Shown piece after piece: positions 1 through 11,404 of a stretch of DNA of 64,000 nucleotides (position 1 is the first letter of the stretch; each line of letters begins with the position of its first letter). A program made the position numbers and the translations under genes. The notes under the pieces are model-generated. The model did not search any database, was not told where the DNA came from, and saw only the letters and a program-made list of their open reading frames with translations. The DNA comes from Phycomyces nitens (lineage: Eukaryota; Mucoromycota; Mucoromycetes; Mucorales; Phycomycetaceae), in the NCBI GenBank assembly GCA_022702545.1, contig JAHRBC010000004.1, positions 4,556,001-4,620,000 on the forward strand. The letters are read 5' to 3'.

Positions 1-186
1 GCCATGATCCAGAGTGGAAACCATTCAGGTAAATATTTATCTATTTATCATGTTTTCAGCGTGTTGCCCTATGTACCATTATTTTATAGACCATTAAGCC
101 CGGAACCCTCCTTATATTGTGAGTATTGGCACCTTCACCTTCACAATGCCGGTCAAGACAAATCTGATATGAACTTTTACCAATAA
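1..186 (+). CDS. 3' end of an unrecognised gene running off the left edge
   Basis: Two coding pieces fit together: an exon from the window edge to 28 and a terminal exon 90-186, joined across a 61-nt intron 29-89 (GTAAAT donor, TATAG acceptor). The join completes an Arg codon and gives a C-terminus reading ...PEWKPFRPLSPEP... and ending at TAA 184-186, with a His-rich stretch HLHLHN. The family is not recognised. A reading without splicing also stays open, so the intron rests on consensus sites and on the better sequence it produces. The start and most of the gene lie outside the window. Confidence 0.4.
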   Translation, partial: AMIQSGNHSGKYLSIYHVFSVLPYVPLFYRPLSPEPSLYCEYWHLHLHNAGQDKSDMNFYQ

Positions 187-3100
187 TAATAATATTATAT
201 ATCTATCTATATATTTATATATCATTTTGAAGCCTCTGGCTGACTAGTACATTTTTACCTGTCCAAAATACATAAACAAAATTAATGAGCATTTCAAATA
301 TGTATATATAACAGTAATTACTGTCTCCAAACAAGGACATTTTGAACCTGGCACAATTTATTTTATTCTTGTTTTTACAAACCTTGTTTTTCTGTGCACA
401 ATATAGGTTCCATCCTGATCCTGTTTAAAAGGCCTTGGTGCCATGAAAAACCCCCCTCTGAACAAAAAATAAAAATAAAAAGTACAATTGCCAAGGGTGT
501 GTGTGGACCTGATTTCTCTTACCAAAAATTATTAGATGGATTTATAATTTGTTTTTATGAACAAAGATCATTACCATGGAAAGCTTTTTTTATTATATTA
601 AAAAAAACAGTACCATGTAGCACGATGATTTAGACATTTTAAAGAATAATAATACAGCATTTTATTATTTTTGTCTGTGGTTTATATTGTATGTCTATAT
701 AGCTAAAGATAAACGACCTTTTTTCTTCTTCTTAAAGTACCATTGAAATATGCTTGAATAACATATTCGCCAATTGGGTTCAATCACGTCAAAACTCGTA
801 ATTTGTATGCTATATAAACATGTATATATATATAAAAAAAGAGCCAGACCCAAGAAAATAATGCCCAAAATATATTTATTAGATAAAAAGAACACTATTT
901 AAAGAATGTTTTCTTTGGAATGGCCTAGTTGGGTCTTGCAACTTGAAGGAATTCATTAAGCCAATATTTAGGAAACTATGTACTTTGACATTCTATACCC
1001 TTTGCTCTGATTATAACCTTTTGATGATTGTATTGGCAGATTGGCCAAATTGTACATCAGAATCATCTTATCTACAGATCTTGCCAGCATTTACATTTAC
1101 AATAAAGCATAGTATCGTATGCGCATAGTGGAATTCATGTGTAGAAGAAGAAGAAAAGGAGCCATTAAGTTGATATGAAATATTCAAATGCAACATTATC
1201 AAAGATCGATCTCTATCCAGACTATCATATTCTTACTGCATTTTCACACCCTAAACAGAAAAAGAAACAAATCTCAGCACCAGCTTACATACCCAATCGG
1301 CCTACGATACCATACCATCTCACTCACTCTGATGGATAACATTATAAAATACCACCAATATGTATCTTTAATGGATCCAGAATTCAGAATATTGTATGAA
1401 TACATTATACAATTTCTGATGGTTGGTATGAGAACGTTTATCATTGTTTTAAAGGGGAGATTTCCTATAGAGCGCAATTGAAACGAACAGGTTTATTTTT
1501 TTATATTATTATTATTATTAGTATTATTATCCTAGACAGTAGACATTGTGTCTTTTGAAAGATCTAGGCCCTTTAGGATTTGAATATTCAATTAATTATT
1601 AAAAACCATCTTTTTTATCCATTTATATACAAGCGCTACATATGCTTATAACATGGTTTATATGACTCATAATATTCTTTTGGCACCAAAATGATAATAA
1701 TTATAGAAAGAGCTTGATATTGCTTTATGCCAAATATAATAAAATATAATAAAATTCTTGATAAAATGGGCCCCCTTTTTGCCCCACACGCCTTGAAATT
1801 CTATTTTCATGTACATTTTGCTACCATAACCCTATTTAAATAAACTAATAGAAAACTATATTCTGTAGGATGTAATCTATCAAGAATAATCTACTCTTAA
1901 AGTTGCCTTTTCATCTTGCAACATTCTACCTGAACTTTGGCCAACTACATTAAATCGCCTATACAAAAATCCTATTTTTTATATATATAAAAACAAGATT
2001 ATCTAATGTTATTGGATAAAAAATATATATCAAGGATCCTATTGAGCTATATACATATATTTAAAACCAGATTTGCCAAAACTGAAAATCTTGACATATA
2101 ATATTTGATAGTCCGAATAGTTTTTAATCACAGATTTTTGTTCGTCAGCCGGAGTCTTAAATTGATGAAAAAAAAAAAAGAGGATCTGTGCGATCGGAAA
2201 CACGTCCAATTCGATTCTGTGGGCCACTCAATAGGTCCCCCCCCCCTTTTTTTTTTTATTACCAATCGCACTATAGAAAAGCAGTTGTTGCCAGACGAAT
2301 AAAGAGATACAAAATGTGAATTGTTTCTTACAACAAACATTTGATGGGTAAATATATAGCAGTATTCTGTGATCCAACCATTACTATATGGTAAAATTGA
2401 TTTTGTACCAACAAAGAAATAGCATCGATCTGTTTGAATAAAATCCCATGAAAAAATATTCATGCCATCAAGCAGTAAGAATTGTACTTGAAGTTCAAAA
2501 TTGTATTCTCCAATAAGAAAAAACTAATAATACAATAAAAAAAATTGTACTTGAAAAATGGTAGCCACAGTTCTTTAATCTCATAAACTAGGGTAGTCTG
2601 GATCACCAAGCCTTTGAGCACACACGGATCTTTATTTTAATACCAACCCAAACCAGTTTACTAGGCAGCTCTAATAAGATGAGAGTATATAAAAGTATTC
2701 TCAAACTATTTTTTATATCCAGTTTTTATTCCAAGTGAATTTAGCATGTCAGCACTATTTTCTTTTATTGTACTCATCCAACACCTCATCAACAGAATGA
2801 ATCTCTAGATTGACAATGAAAAAAAGAAATCTTTAAATAACAATGCAATTCATCCTAATTTCATACCACTCTTTTTGAAATGTCAATATTGGTGTACTGA
2901 CTGTCCATTTATTTATTGTCTTTATTCGGCCAAGCACACCTATTGTTATGCTGCAGAGATTGTTTATACACTAGCTGCCCATGCTGTTTTCTTTTGTAAC
3001 AGCCAGTTTTAGCGAAATTATTTATCCACAGCTATATATCTGTATATGAGAATGCGTTTCTTTGTCTTGAGCACCATAGTAGACCCATGCTGTGGTTGGT

Positions 3101-3726
3101 TAACCACTGATTCTGGATTCCCAAGAGACTTTCATTGTACATTGTTCAATTCCGTCATAGAAATCTCCCAAATACTGTTGGTTCTTTGGGTCCATACGAA
3201 AGGGGCTAGGAAACCAAATGGTTCAAAGTAATTCATCGTATTTAAAACACATTTTCTGGATATATATGAATGAATATATTTGAAAGGCAAGTTTGTTTCT
3301 AGGCTCATTTATGCTTTTTATTATATGGCTGATGAACATAATAATATCATCCTGGCTCAGCACATGTATAATACATGGTACATGTTGCTTGGTAATCCGG
3401 GTTTATTCCAAGCAGTGTATATATATATACGTATATACATATTCATTACAACCCTCCTAGTCCTCTCCAATTCAGATTGTAGCCATTACATATAATCTTT
3501 CAAAATTTGACATGATAATGATAATACACGGCCATTATTGATCTCTTTGGTTGTTTAAGGTATGTTTATTATATTAAAGGCCTAATCAAATAATGATGTG
3601 CCTGTGTCCCAATATAAAGCAGCCCCCCTTTTTTTATATGTTTTGTTTAAAAAAGCCCAGATACTTTTAATAATGAGATCATTTTTCCTTGGACCTGTCA
3701 TCCTCTGGTCTTGGCTTTTTGGGTAC
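187..3726. other. Gene-poor AT-rich DNA, no supported gene
   Basis: About 3.5 kb with only short scattered open frames, none resembling a known family or showing spliceable continuation. It contains homopolymer runs (C8 followed by T10 near 2239-2256) and AT microsatellites. I see no tRNA or rRNA in it. Confidence 0.6.
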
Positions 3727-3964
3727 TTAACAGTGACCGCAGCAGCCCTTCTTCTCCTCTGCGGGTGCAGGGGCAGAAGCACTATATAAAGAGCTTAGTA
3801 CACATTGATTATATTTTATTTGGGGACAGGTCTACTTACGCGCCAGAGGAAGACTCGGGCTTCTTGGCAGCCTTGCACTTGCAGGCACCGGAAGAACAGT
3901 CACACTTGGTGCTATCACACACACAGGTAGTTCCACAGCATCCAGGGTTTCCGTTGGCAGGCAT
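3727..3964 (-). CDS. Small Cys-rich metallothionein-like protein (59 aa)
   Basis: Two exons on the minus strand: 3964-3840 and 3781-3727, separated by a 58-nt GT-AG intron with a TACTAAG branch site. The spliced protein has 59 residues and 11 Cys. Residues 9-30 carry CC, CxC, CxC and CxC motifs (CCGTTCVC, KCDC, ACKC). A Cys-free Lys/Ala/Pro/Glu spacer (31-54) follows, and the protein ends GCCGHC. Such clustered CxC peptides bind Cu(I), Zn or Cd in the cytosol for storage and detoxification; that is family knowledge, and the metal here is unknown. The intron falls inside the spacer, so each exon encodes one Cys cluster. The start was chosen as the only ATG giving a compact Cys protein; the longer upstream reading is low-complexity CT-rich leader. 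No clear metal-response element was found. Confidence 0.82.
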
Positions 3965-4930
3965 ATTGAGTAGAGAAGTTGGTAAGGTAAGGTAAGGTGA
4001 GAAGAAGAAGAAGAAGAAAGCTGAAGAAGAATAAATCGGAATAAATAGATAATTATCAAAAAACAAGGGTTCCACCTGCATAGATTTAATTCACCTGCTC
4101 CTGACGCGTTTGATATTGAGTAGCCGCATACGTTATTGGTTCCGATGGCGTTGGAAGGCGTAACTGTATTCTACAAATAAGCTTGTGTGTCATGGCTTTA
4201 GTGTCATTCTATCAAAAACTACCATTTAGCCCTCTTGTGTCTTTTTTTTTTACAAATCATAACCAAGACCCCACAAGGCCTCTATAATCTTGCAAAGTCC
4301 ACATCTTTGTACAGTCCGAGCAAACAGGGATGCTGGCATGTCCAAGAGTTGTACCTTTAATATCGTTATGTTTTTTTTATATGTATGTTTTGTTCCACAA
4401 ACCTTGACTCTATTTAGAATACAAAAGTACGCTTGTACCTCGTCCTTGGATTCCTTTGTAAGATTCTAAACACCAATGCACAATAACCTGTATTTAATTG
4501 TTATTTAATACCAAAACAAGAAAACATTACTGATAATCAGTATTAATGGGCCCGAGTCTGCGGATTTATATAAAGTATAAGAGCCCAGAATATCCAAAGA
4601 TCAGAGTATTTTAAGCCTTTGTTCCTTCATTTCCACAGCCACATTTTACGGCTATAATCAATGTTGCAAAATACAGCAAAATCAAACAAGGTCTGGATAA
4701 ACCATTTAATAATTTGATACTCAAAAGGCAGGATGTCCAAAGTATAAATCTATAAATCTCCAGCAGCTGGATGAAGCCATGTAGGAGGCTCAGGGGACTC
4801 GGTGTTTTTAGAGGATTATTACTATTATTATTATTATCTGAATATGCAAAGTAGCCTGGTGGCTTCCGATTCGAATAAACCTTGTCTCTTTAATGAATAC
4901 AATTTATATAGATGGAAAACAGCCCGGATA

Positions 4931-4967
<37 letters not shown>

Positions 4968-6741
4968 AATACAAGTTTATAATAAAGATTTGTATAAAAT
5001 TGGCTATTGATTTTTGTTGATTGGATTTTCAAGTGTCCAAGTACCAAATGTCTCTTTTAAAAAGAAAAATACCAGAGACATACAGACCTTGAAAAGTCTT
5101 TTAAATATTTGTTTATTCTGTGCGACAAATAATCGCAAAATACTATATGTTTATACCTCATAACTTTTTTATATTTATCAAATCAAGGACCCATTGTGAT
5201 TGATATAAAAGGCCAATTGATGGCAAGTACATGGATATTTGTACAGAACCAGGTTATCTAGAGCACTAGTAACCTCCTGATTAGTAACCACAAGGCTCTG
5301 TATGTTCATGTCCCTGAATATTTATAATAATACTAAAAAAAAAGAGAGAGTGAGAGTGAGTGAGTATTGAATGATTCTTTCAGACGCAGACATCATCTCA
5401 CAGCTTCTAATATGTGGTGTTGTTAATCTATACATCATTATGGATTCTATGGTCCAGAATGATGTGGCTGAATTATCAAGAGTTATAGCCATTTCATGGT
5501 AATCAATGAATTTGAAGCTGCCGGTCCCAGTGAAATTTTCTGTTAAAAATCTCGATTGAACTCACAATAAATGCTTTATGGTTTGTAGGGCAGTTGTGTT
5601 ATACTCTAGATCGACGAGTCCTTGGGAAACCAATTGAATAAATTAGCCTGGATTGTTTTGTAAAGGTGATTGAGCCAAGATAAGCAATGTACTTGAATGT
5701 ATGGTCTACAGAGATTGATTTACTTGGACTTTAACTGGAGAACATGCCCTTTTGGTGTCCAGTCTGGTGCTAGTGAGGTTCAAAAGCGCCCTTAATGATT
5801 ATATCAAGGAAAGCAACTAGGGCTTTTGAATTTTTATTTATAGAGATAAATGCAGCTGCAATGCGTTGGACAGGTGTATTTTGGCACAGCCCTAATATGC
5901 TTACCCAACGCATTTTGCAGCAAAGATATGGCTCTAAAGACACAAATAGAAATGAACACAGAGTGCCTATATCTCTTGGCTAAGCAGCATGAATCAGGGA
6001 GACCTAGAGTTTGTGATGAACATTCACTAGGTCCAAGATCGGCTTACAGCTTGAAAATAGTCGAGAAATCTACAAGACTTGCATGCGTTTTGTTTGGGAT
6101 CAATCATGAAGATCATTAGACCCTTTTTTTGTCAAGTTCCAAGAGAGAATAGGTCTGGAAATTACCCTTTTTTTTTCTTAAGGATTTTGGCTTTATACCA
6201 AACCACTCGACGCTTCCAAGCCTTGAATGGGTCTTTTTTATTTCAAACTTGCTCGAGTCTGCTGTCCAAAATACGCAAAAAGTAAAAAAAGAAAAACGCA
6301 CAGACCAGCCTGTGAGTTGTTGAAATTGCTTGTTATTATCATTTTGCAAAATATACTGGCTTATTTTTGTTTTTTTGTTTCATTCTTGTTGATCAGTAAT
6401 GATCTGTGATAAGATTATGTATGTAAAATAAATCATGGATATGGAAATTGTAAAGATAGGACAATGTAGAATAGCTCTCTTTTTATACAATTATATATAT
6501 ATATATATGTATATACATGACATTGAAAATACCATTATAATCGAGGGTATTTTTAGGATGCGTCACATTTCTATTGGCAGAATAGAAAGCAACAATGTAT
6601 CTTTCTATAAAAGTTGCGCAATCTCAAACATTTTTATATAGCATTACCGTATATATATGAGATACATGTATATATATAAAAGGAGGGCTTTCAAAGACAG
6701 TTAATCTCTACCCCCCTTTTTATATACATCTATTCTTTCTA
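3965..6741. other. Intergenic DNA between metallothionein and guanine deaminase
   Basis: AT-rich, with an (ATT)n microsatellite at about 4932-4967 and GAGTGAGT-type repeats near 5341-5366. Short open frames (for example 5795-6119) resemble no family and have no coding continuation. No gene supported. Confidence 0.55.
6670..6682 (+). promoter_or_regulatory. TATA-like element upstream of guanine deaminase
   Basis: TATATATAAAAGG lies about 60 nt before the ATG at 6742 and is followed by a C/T-rich stretch, which fits a core promoter. Inference from sequence only. Confidence 0.4.
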
Positions 6742-8240
6742 ATGACTACCAGTACCGTATTCTATGGAACCCTTATCCATTCTCTCTCTCTTGAGGAACT
6801 AGAGGTGATCACCAATGGTGTCCTCATTGTGAATGAAAAAGGAACAATTGTCCATCTCGAGCGTAATGTGCCTGATCTCAATGCCTTTTTGTCAAGACAT
6901 GATTTTGGAACCACAAAGGTACAAAGAACAACAAGAACATTGTGGTCTGGTAAGCTAATAAGCATGCCCTGTAGATACACCGCCTGAACCCCCAGCAGTT
7001 TTTGGCACCAGGTTTTGTGGACACACACGCAGTAAGTAATTGTCCTTTTGGGATAAGAAAGGGAATACAGAAATGCAATAAAGGATTATTATTAATAAAA
7101 AAAGGGTTTGCTGTGTAGCATGCTCCTCAATATGTTTTCTCTGGCTTGGGAATGGACCTTCAACTCCTCGACTGGCTCAACACATACACTTTTCCCGCAG
7201 AGTCTTCGTTCAAGTCGATTGAATATGCTGAAAAGGCTTACACAAAGGTTGTCTCTCGCTTCCTCAGAAATGGAACGACTACCTGTAGCTGGTTTGCTAC
7301 GATCCACTTGAATGCCTGTCAGACCCTGACCGACATTATCGAACGTCTGGGCCAGCGTGCATTTATTGGAAAGGTCAACATGGACCAGAATTCGCCTGAT
7401 TATTATGTCGAGACCACAAAGGGGAGTTTGGAGGATACTCGCTCATTTATCGACTATGTCAATTCCAAAAAATCCAGTCTCTTGACTCCAGTTATTACAC
7501 CTCGTTTTGCCATCTCCTGTACATCTGAACTGATGCTTGGTCTGGGCGAGCTTGCCAAGGAATACGAGGTCCCTATCCAAAGCCATCTGTGCGAAAACCA
7601 TGATGAGATTGCATTCACCTGCTCCTTGTTCCCCAACTCGGCAAACTACACTGCCATTTACGACGATCACAACCTCCTTACCGACAAGACTTATATGGCT
7701 CACTGTGTGCACATGAAGGAAGAAGAGGTTGAATTGTTGGCAGCCAAACGCGTAGGTGTCTCTCATTGTGCCAACTCCAACTTCTCTATCCACAGTGGTG
7801 TTTGCGATGTCCGGCGTTTCTTGGAAAAGGGAATCAATGTTGGCTTGGGAACTGATGTGGCAGGTGGCTTCTCTCCATCAGTCTTGGACTCCATAAGATC
7901 TTCTTTCATGGCCTCAAAGGCAATGAAGATTATGCGTAGGGATGGTGTGATTCCTGGGTCAAAGGAATACAACCCATTGGTTCCTAGTGAACTGTTTTAT
8001 CTGGCTACGCTGGGCGGTGCCAAGGTACTCGGTCTTGAGGACACCATTGGTAACTTTGCAGTCGGAAAATCCCTCGATGCACTTTGGGTGGATTTGGCAG
8101 AAGGCGGGCCCGTAGACATCTTTGAAAAGGATACAAGCATCCAAATGTTTGAAAAGTTCCTTTTCCTTGGAAACGATCAATCTCTCTTGCATGTCTTTGT
8201 TCAAGGTCGCCGAGTAGCTGGCACAGCAGCATCCATTTAA
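6742..8240 (+). CDS. Guanine deaminase (451 aa)
   Basis: Amidohydrolase that converts guanine to xanthine and ammonia in purine salvage. Three exons: 6742-6918, 6975-7031 and 7119-8240; both introns are in phase 0. The first donor is taken as AAG|GTACAA at 6919, because a later GTAAGC would break frame with exon 2. Motifs match the guanine deaminase/ATZ family: the metal-binding PGFVDTHAHAPQY around residues 71-83, HLCEN near 234-238, AHCVHM near 272-277 and GTDVAGG near 322-328. The small N-terminal beta-domain (TNGVLIVNEKGTIVHL) and the returning C-terminal strands are also present. Length fits eukaryotic members (about 430-490 aa). It lies alone on the plus strand, with a decayed relic just downstream on the other strand. 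Nothing looks broken. Confidence 0.95.
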
Positions 8241-8378
8241 ATATATTCATCAATAATAACAATAATAGATCAATTCTTTAAAAAATAATAATAACCAAAT
8301 ACACTCTCTGTCTGTAAATCTTTATCATCCAAAGACAAGCGGCCTGGTCATCTCTTTTGGTTATTTAATAACTGTAGA

Positions 8379-8805
8379 TTAAAGCATAAAACTAGGTGCT
8401 GGAATTCTCAGAGTGTTTATCAAGCACTGGAATACCCAAGTTGGAGTGAAGATCAATACTTGTGTTGGAAGAACCTGATGAGCAGCAGGAAATTCTGCAA
8501 TCAAGTTATTGACAAAATCAGTAATGCTAGTGTCAAGGGGGGAGGAGTAGGCAAGATAATAAACTCCCTTGGATGAGCAGCATTCAAAGGGCTTATTTTG
8601 AGGGTTACAGGCCAAGTGATATACAATCTTGTATTAATGGTTGATATCTCTGTTGATAATACTTGCAGCGAAGTTTAAACTGGTGGACAGCTGGGACAAC
8701 CTTGAGAGTCTTGGATTTTACAGTGCCCAAAGGCTTATCTATTGCTGTCCAGGTAATATCAAATGTTTCAACAATCTCTTTATAAAAATCTAGAGAGCCA
8801 CGGGT
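8379..8805 (-). pseudogene. Unrecognised coding relic with a frame break
   Basis: On the minus strand one frame is open from about 8805 with coding-like composition (IVETFDITWTAIDKPLG...) until a stop near 8607. A second frame then continues from VYHLACNPQNKPFECC to a stop at 8379. No start codon and no splice pair joins the two frames cleanly, so this looks like the remnant of a gene disrupted by a small indel, or two internal exons of a gene I cannot complete. Family not recognised. Confidence 0.3.
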
Positions 8806-11404
8806 CTAGAAATATATTGTAAGGCTTGGTGGCAGAATGTTGGGATAATTGGCTTGTATTGCCAGTGCATTAAATAAAGATCAATTTATTCAATATCTAG
8901 TCTTTCAAGAGGCATGTTAAAGATAATAACTTTTTTTTTGTACAAATACAAATGTCACCTTTGACACTTTCAAATATTGTGGTATACACACCTCAGTTGA
9001 GTGAAATACAGACTCTACAACCAATATCTGGTTATTTCTGTTTGTTAATAACCATGACAAGTTAACATTATATTACAAGGAGGCTAGAACAATAGCTATA
9101 TAAACCACTATAATATTTACTTGATAAATAACACTCTCACAGTATCTATAAGTTCCCCTACCAAAAATTACCGCTGGTTTCGCAAAACAGGAAAAGATAA
9201 AGTATACAACTGCGGTTAAATACTCAATAGCATCAGCTATTTAAAGCGCTTTGCATGCCGTAAAACCCTTTTCTACCACTCTAAATAATACTTTTATTTA
9301 AGAAAAATGAAATTCACAAGAAAAAAAGACAAGAGTGTGTATGGCACAATGCAAGACGCTGTATAACCCAAAGGAAAGAATGAGAGAGGTTATTGTTTGC
9401 GATTTTTTTACTTTTTAGATAGTTTGTCAAGAGAATTATACAACCACCAGCCCATATGTGCTGGAAATGCAATACCTGTGTTGTTGTTTTTTATTGGAGC
9501 ACCTTTCAACACCGAGTAAGTTTTGTTGAATAAAACACTTTTTGGTTTAGAAATCTCCATAGAGTAGCTGTTTAGCTATGTTTTTTTTAAGATGCAATGA
9601 TAGCTTTAAATGCCAACTTGTATATTTACTAAAAAAATATTCTAATCTCTTTGTATCTGTTTTTGGCTATATACAAGCAAGCTGTGCAAGGGAGGTGGGT
9701 CGTCAACAGCGTTCTCTTGTTTCTTTTCTGTTGCCCACTGTTATACTTACGAAATAAAATAGAAAAGGTATAAAGAAGAAAGATTATATCTGATCTAGTA
9801 AAAATAAACCAAGGTATTATTATTATTAATTGGTGTTGTACATCTATTTATCAATTCAACAGATATCAAACGTAGACAAGCACTGTGAATCCATTATGGC
9901 AAAACCGTTAATGAATAAAATGCAAAATAAATCATGAAAAATGATTTGATGACCCAATAAACGGCGACATTTGCTATCTGGACAATAGATCTTTCGAACC
10001 GTTCATTGTCGACAAGGTCCAAATGAAATATAAAATAAAATAAAATTGATACAAGTAATATTCTCGAACCATTGATTCATTGACGTACCATAAATTGCAG
10101 AGGAAAAAATGTAGTTGAACTGACAGCTATATTCTGCCCAATGCTAGTACCAATATTGTGATTATTTTTTCTTTGTAAAATCAACCTTTTGAATAAAATC
10201 TATTGGAATCGTTTCTTCAGCCATAAAGATGTTCAAAATGGCCGCATGATCTGTGGGTTGGAGATGGACACGAACCAAAGAAAGTGTTGGCTCTGCAATT
10301 TCGGCGAGTTTTTATTCTTCCTTGTCGTTATCCTGGTCTTGGTTTAACCGAGAATCAAGCCTAACAAGACTGTCATTACATAAATCTACTTTCTTTTTTC
10401 TTTCGTGTGTGAATGGGTGAATTATTCATGACTGTATAGTGCTCTCTGATATGTGGATATCTGTCCATTTCATCGAGGATCAATTTATAGAAAAACTAAT
10501 ATAAAAGCAGTTTTTAAACTTATGGTACCCTTTATCTTTTTCTTTTTTCTTTTCTTTTCTTGGTAGTTTGTAGCATTTACACCAATTGCAATCAAACTTG
10601 TACCAGAGATAACCAATATTTTGCTTTCGTGTTTATTGTAAATACTATCAATAGCACGACTACCTTTTGCAGACCCATATTTTGCAGGCTTGTTTCTTTC
10701 AAGAGTCATATATAAATATACATATAAAACAATGCTGTACAGAACATTGAGATTATTGAATCACTTTAATAAAGCCAGTAATTACATTTTTATTCGCGTG
10801 CCAAGAACGGCATGATTTCTAAAAATACGAAATTGATTTTGATTTTGATTTGATTTACCGGTTATTTGAATGTTTAATTGGCTGCAACATTGGTTTTTTT
10901 GGAAGCAGTGTACAAAAATAAGCAATTATATAATTTGTGTATATATAGACATTAATAAACCTTTTTTTCTGTAAATAATAATAAATAAAATAAAAATAGT
11001 TGTACAAAGTTTGATTACAGTTGAACTACCTTGCTTTTTATTATAATTATAATTATTATTGTTTTCACTATATGTTAAAAGTTTCTTTATTTGTGCCATT
11101 TTGGTTGATAAAAGGGAACAAGACAAGAAATGTTTGGGGGGAATTTAGGTGATGTGAAATAGAAAGAAAGAAAATAATAATAATAATAAAAATAAAAAAA
11201 AGGATGCTCGACTAAAAAAAAAAGAAAAAAAAAAGAAAGGCTGACAGCACAGGAAATAAAATGTACTTGTATATTTATCAATTTCTTTGTGTATAGAATA
11301 GAAGATGCTCATTAAAGAGGTTCGAGGAAGACGGGGGTTTGGTTTTGGGAAGGATAGAGGGGGGGATAGAGGGGACAGGGGGGGAAATTTGGATTGTGTG
11401 TGTT
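8806..11404. other. Gene-poor AT-rich DNA
   Basis: 2.6 kb without a supported gene. Homopolymers and (AAT)n repeats accumulate near 10970-11240. The last 100 nt (about 11305-11400) are G-rich on the plus strand (GGGGGGATAGAGGGGACAGG) and lie just beyond the stop codon of the membrane kelch gene, probably in its 3' UTR. Confidence 0.55.
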
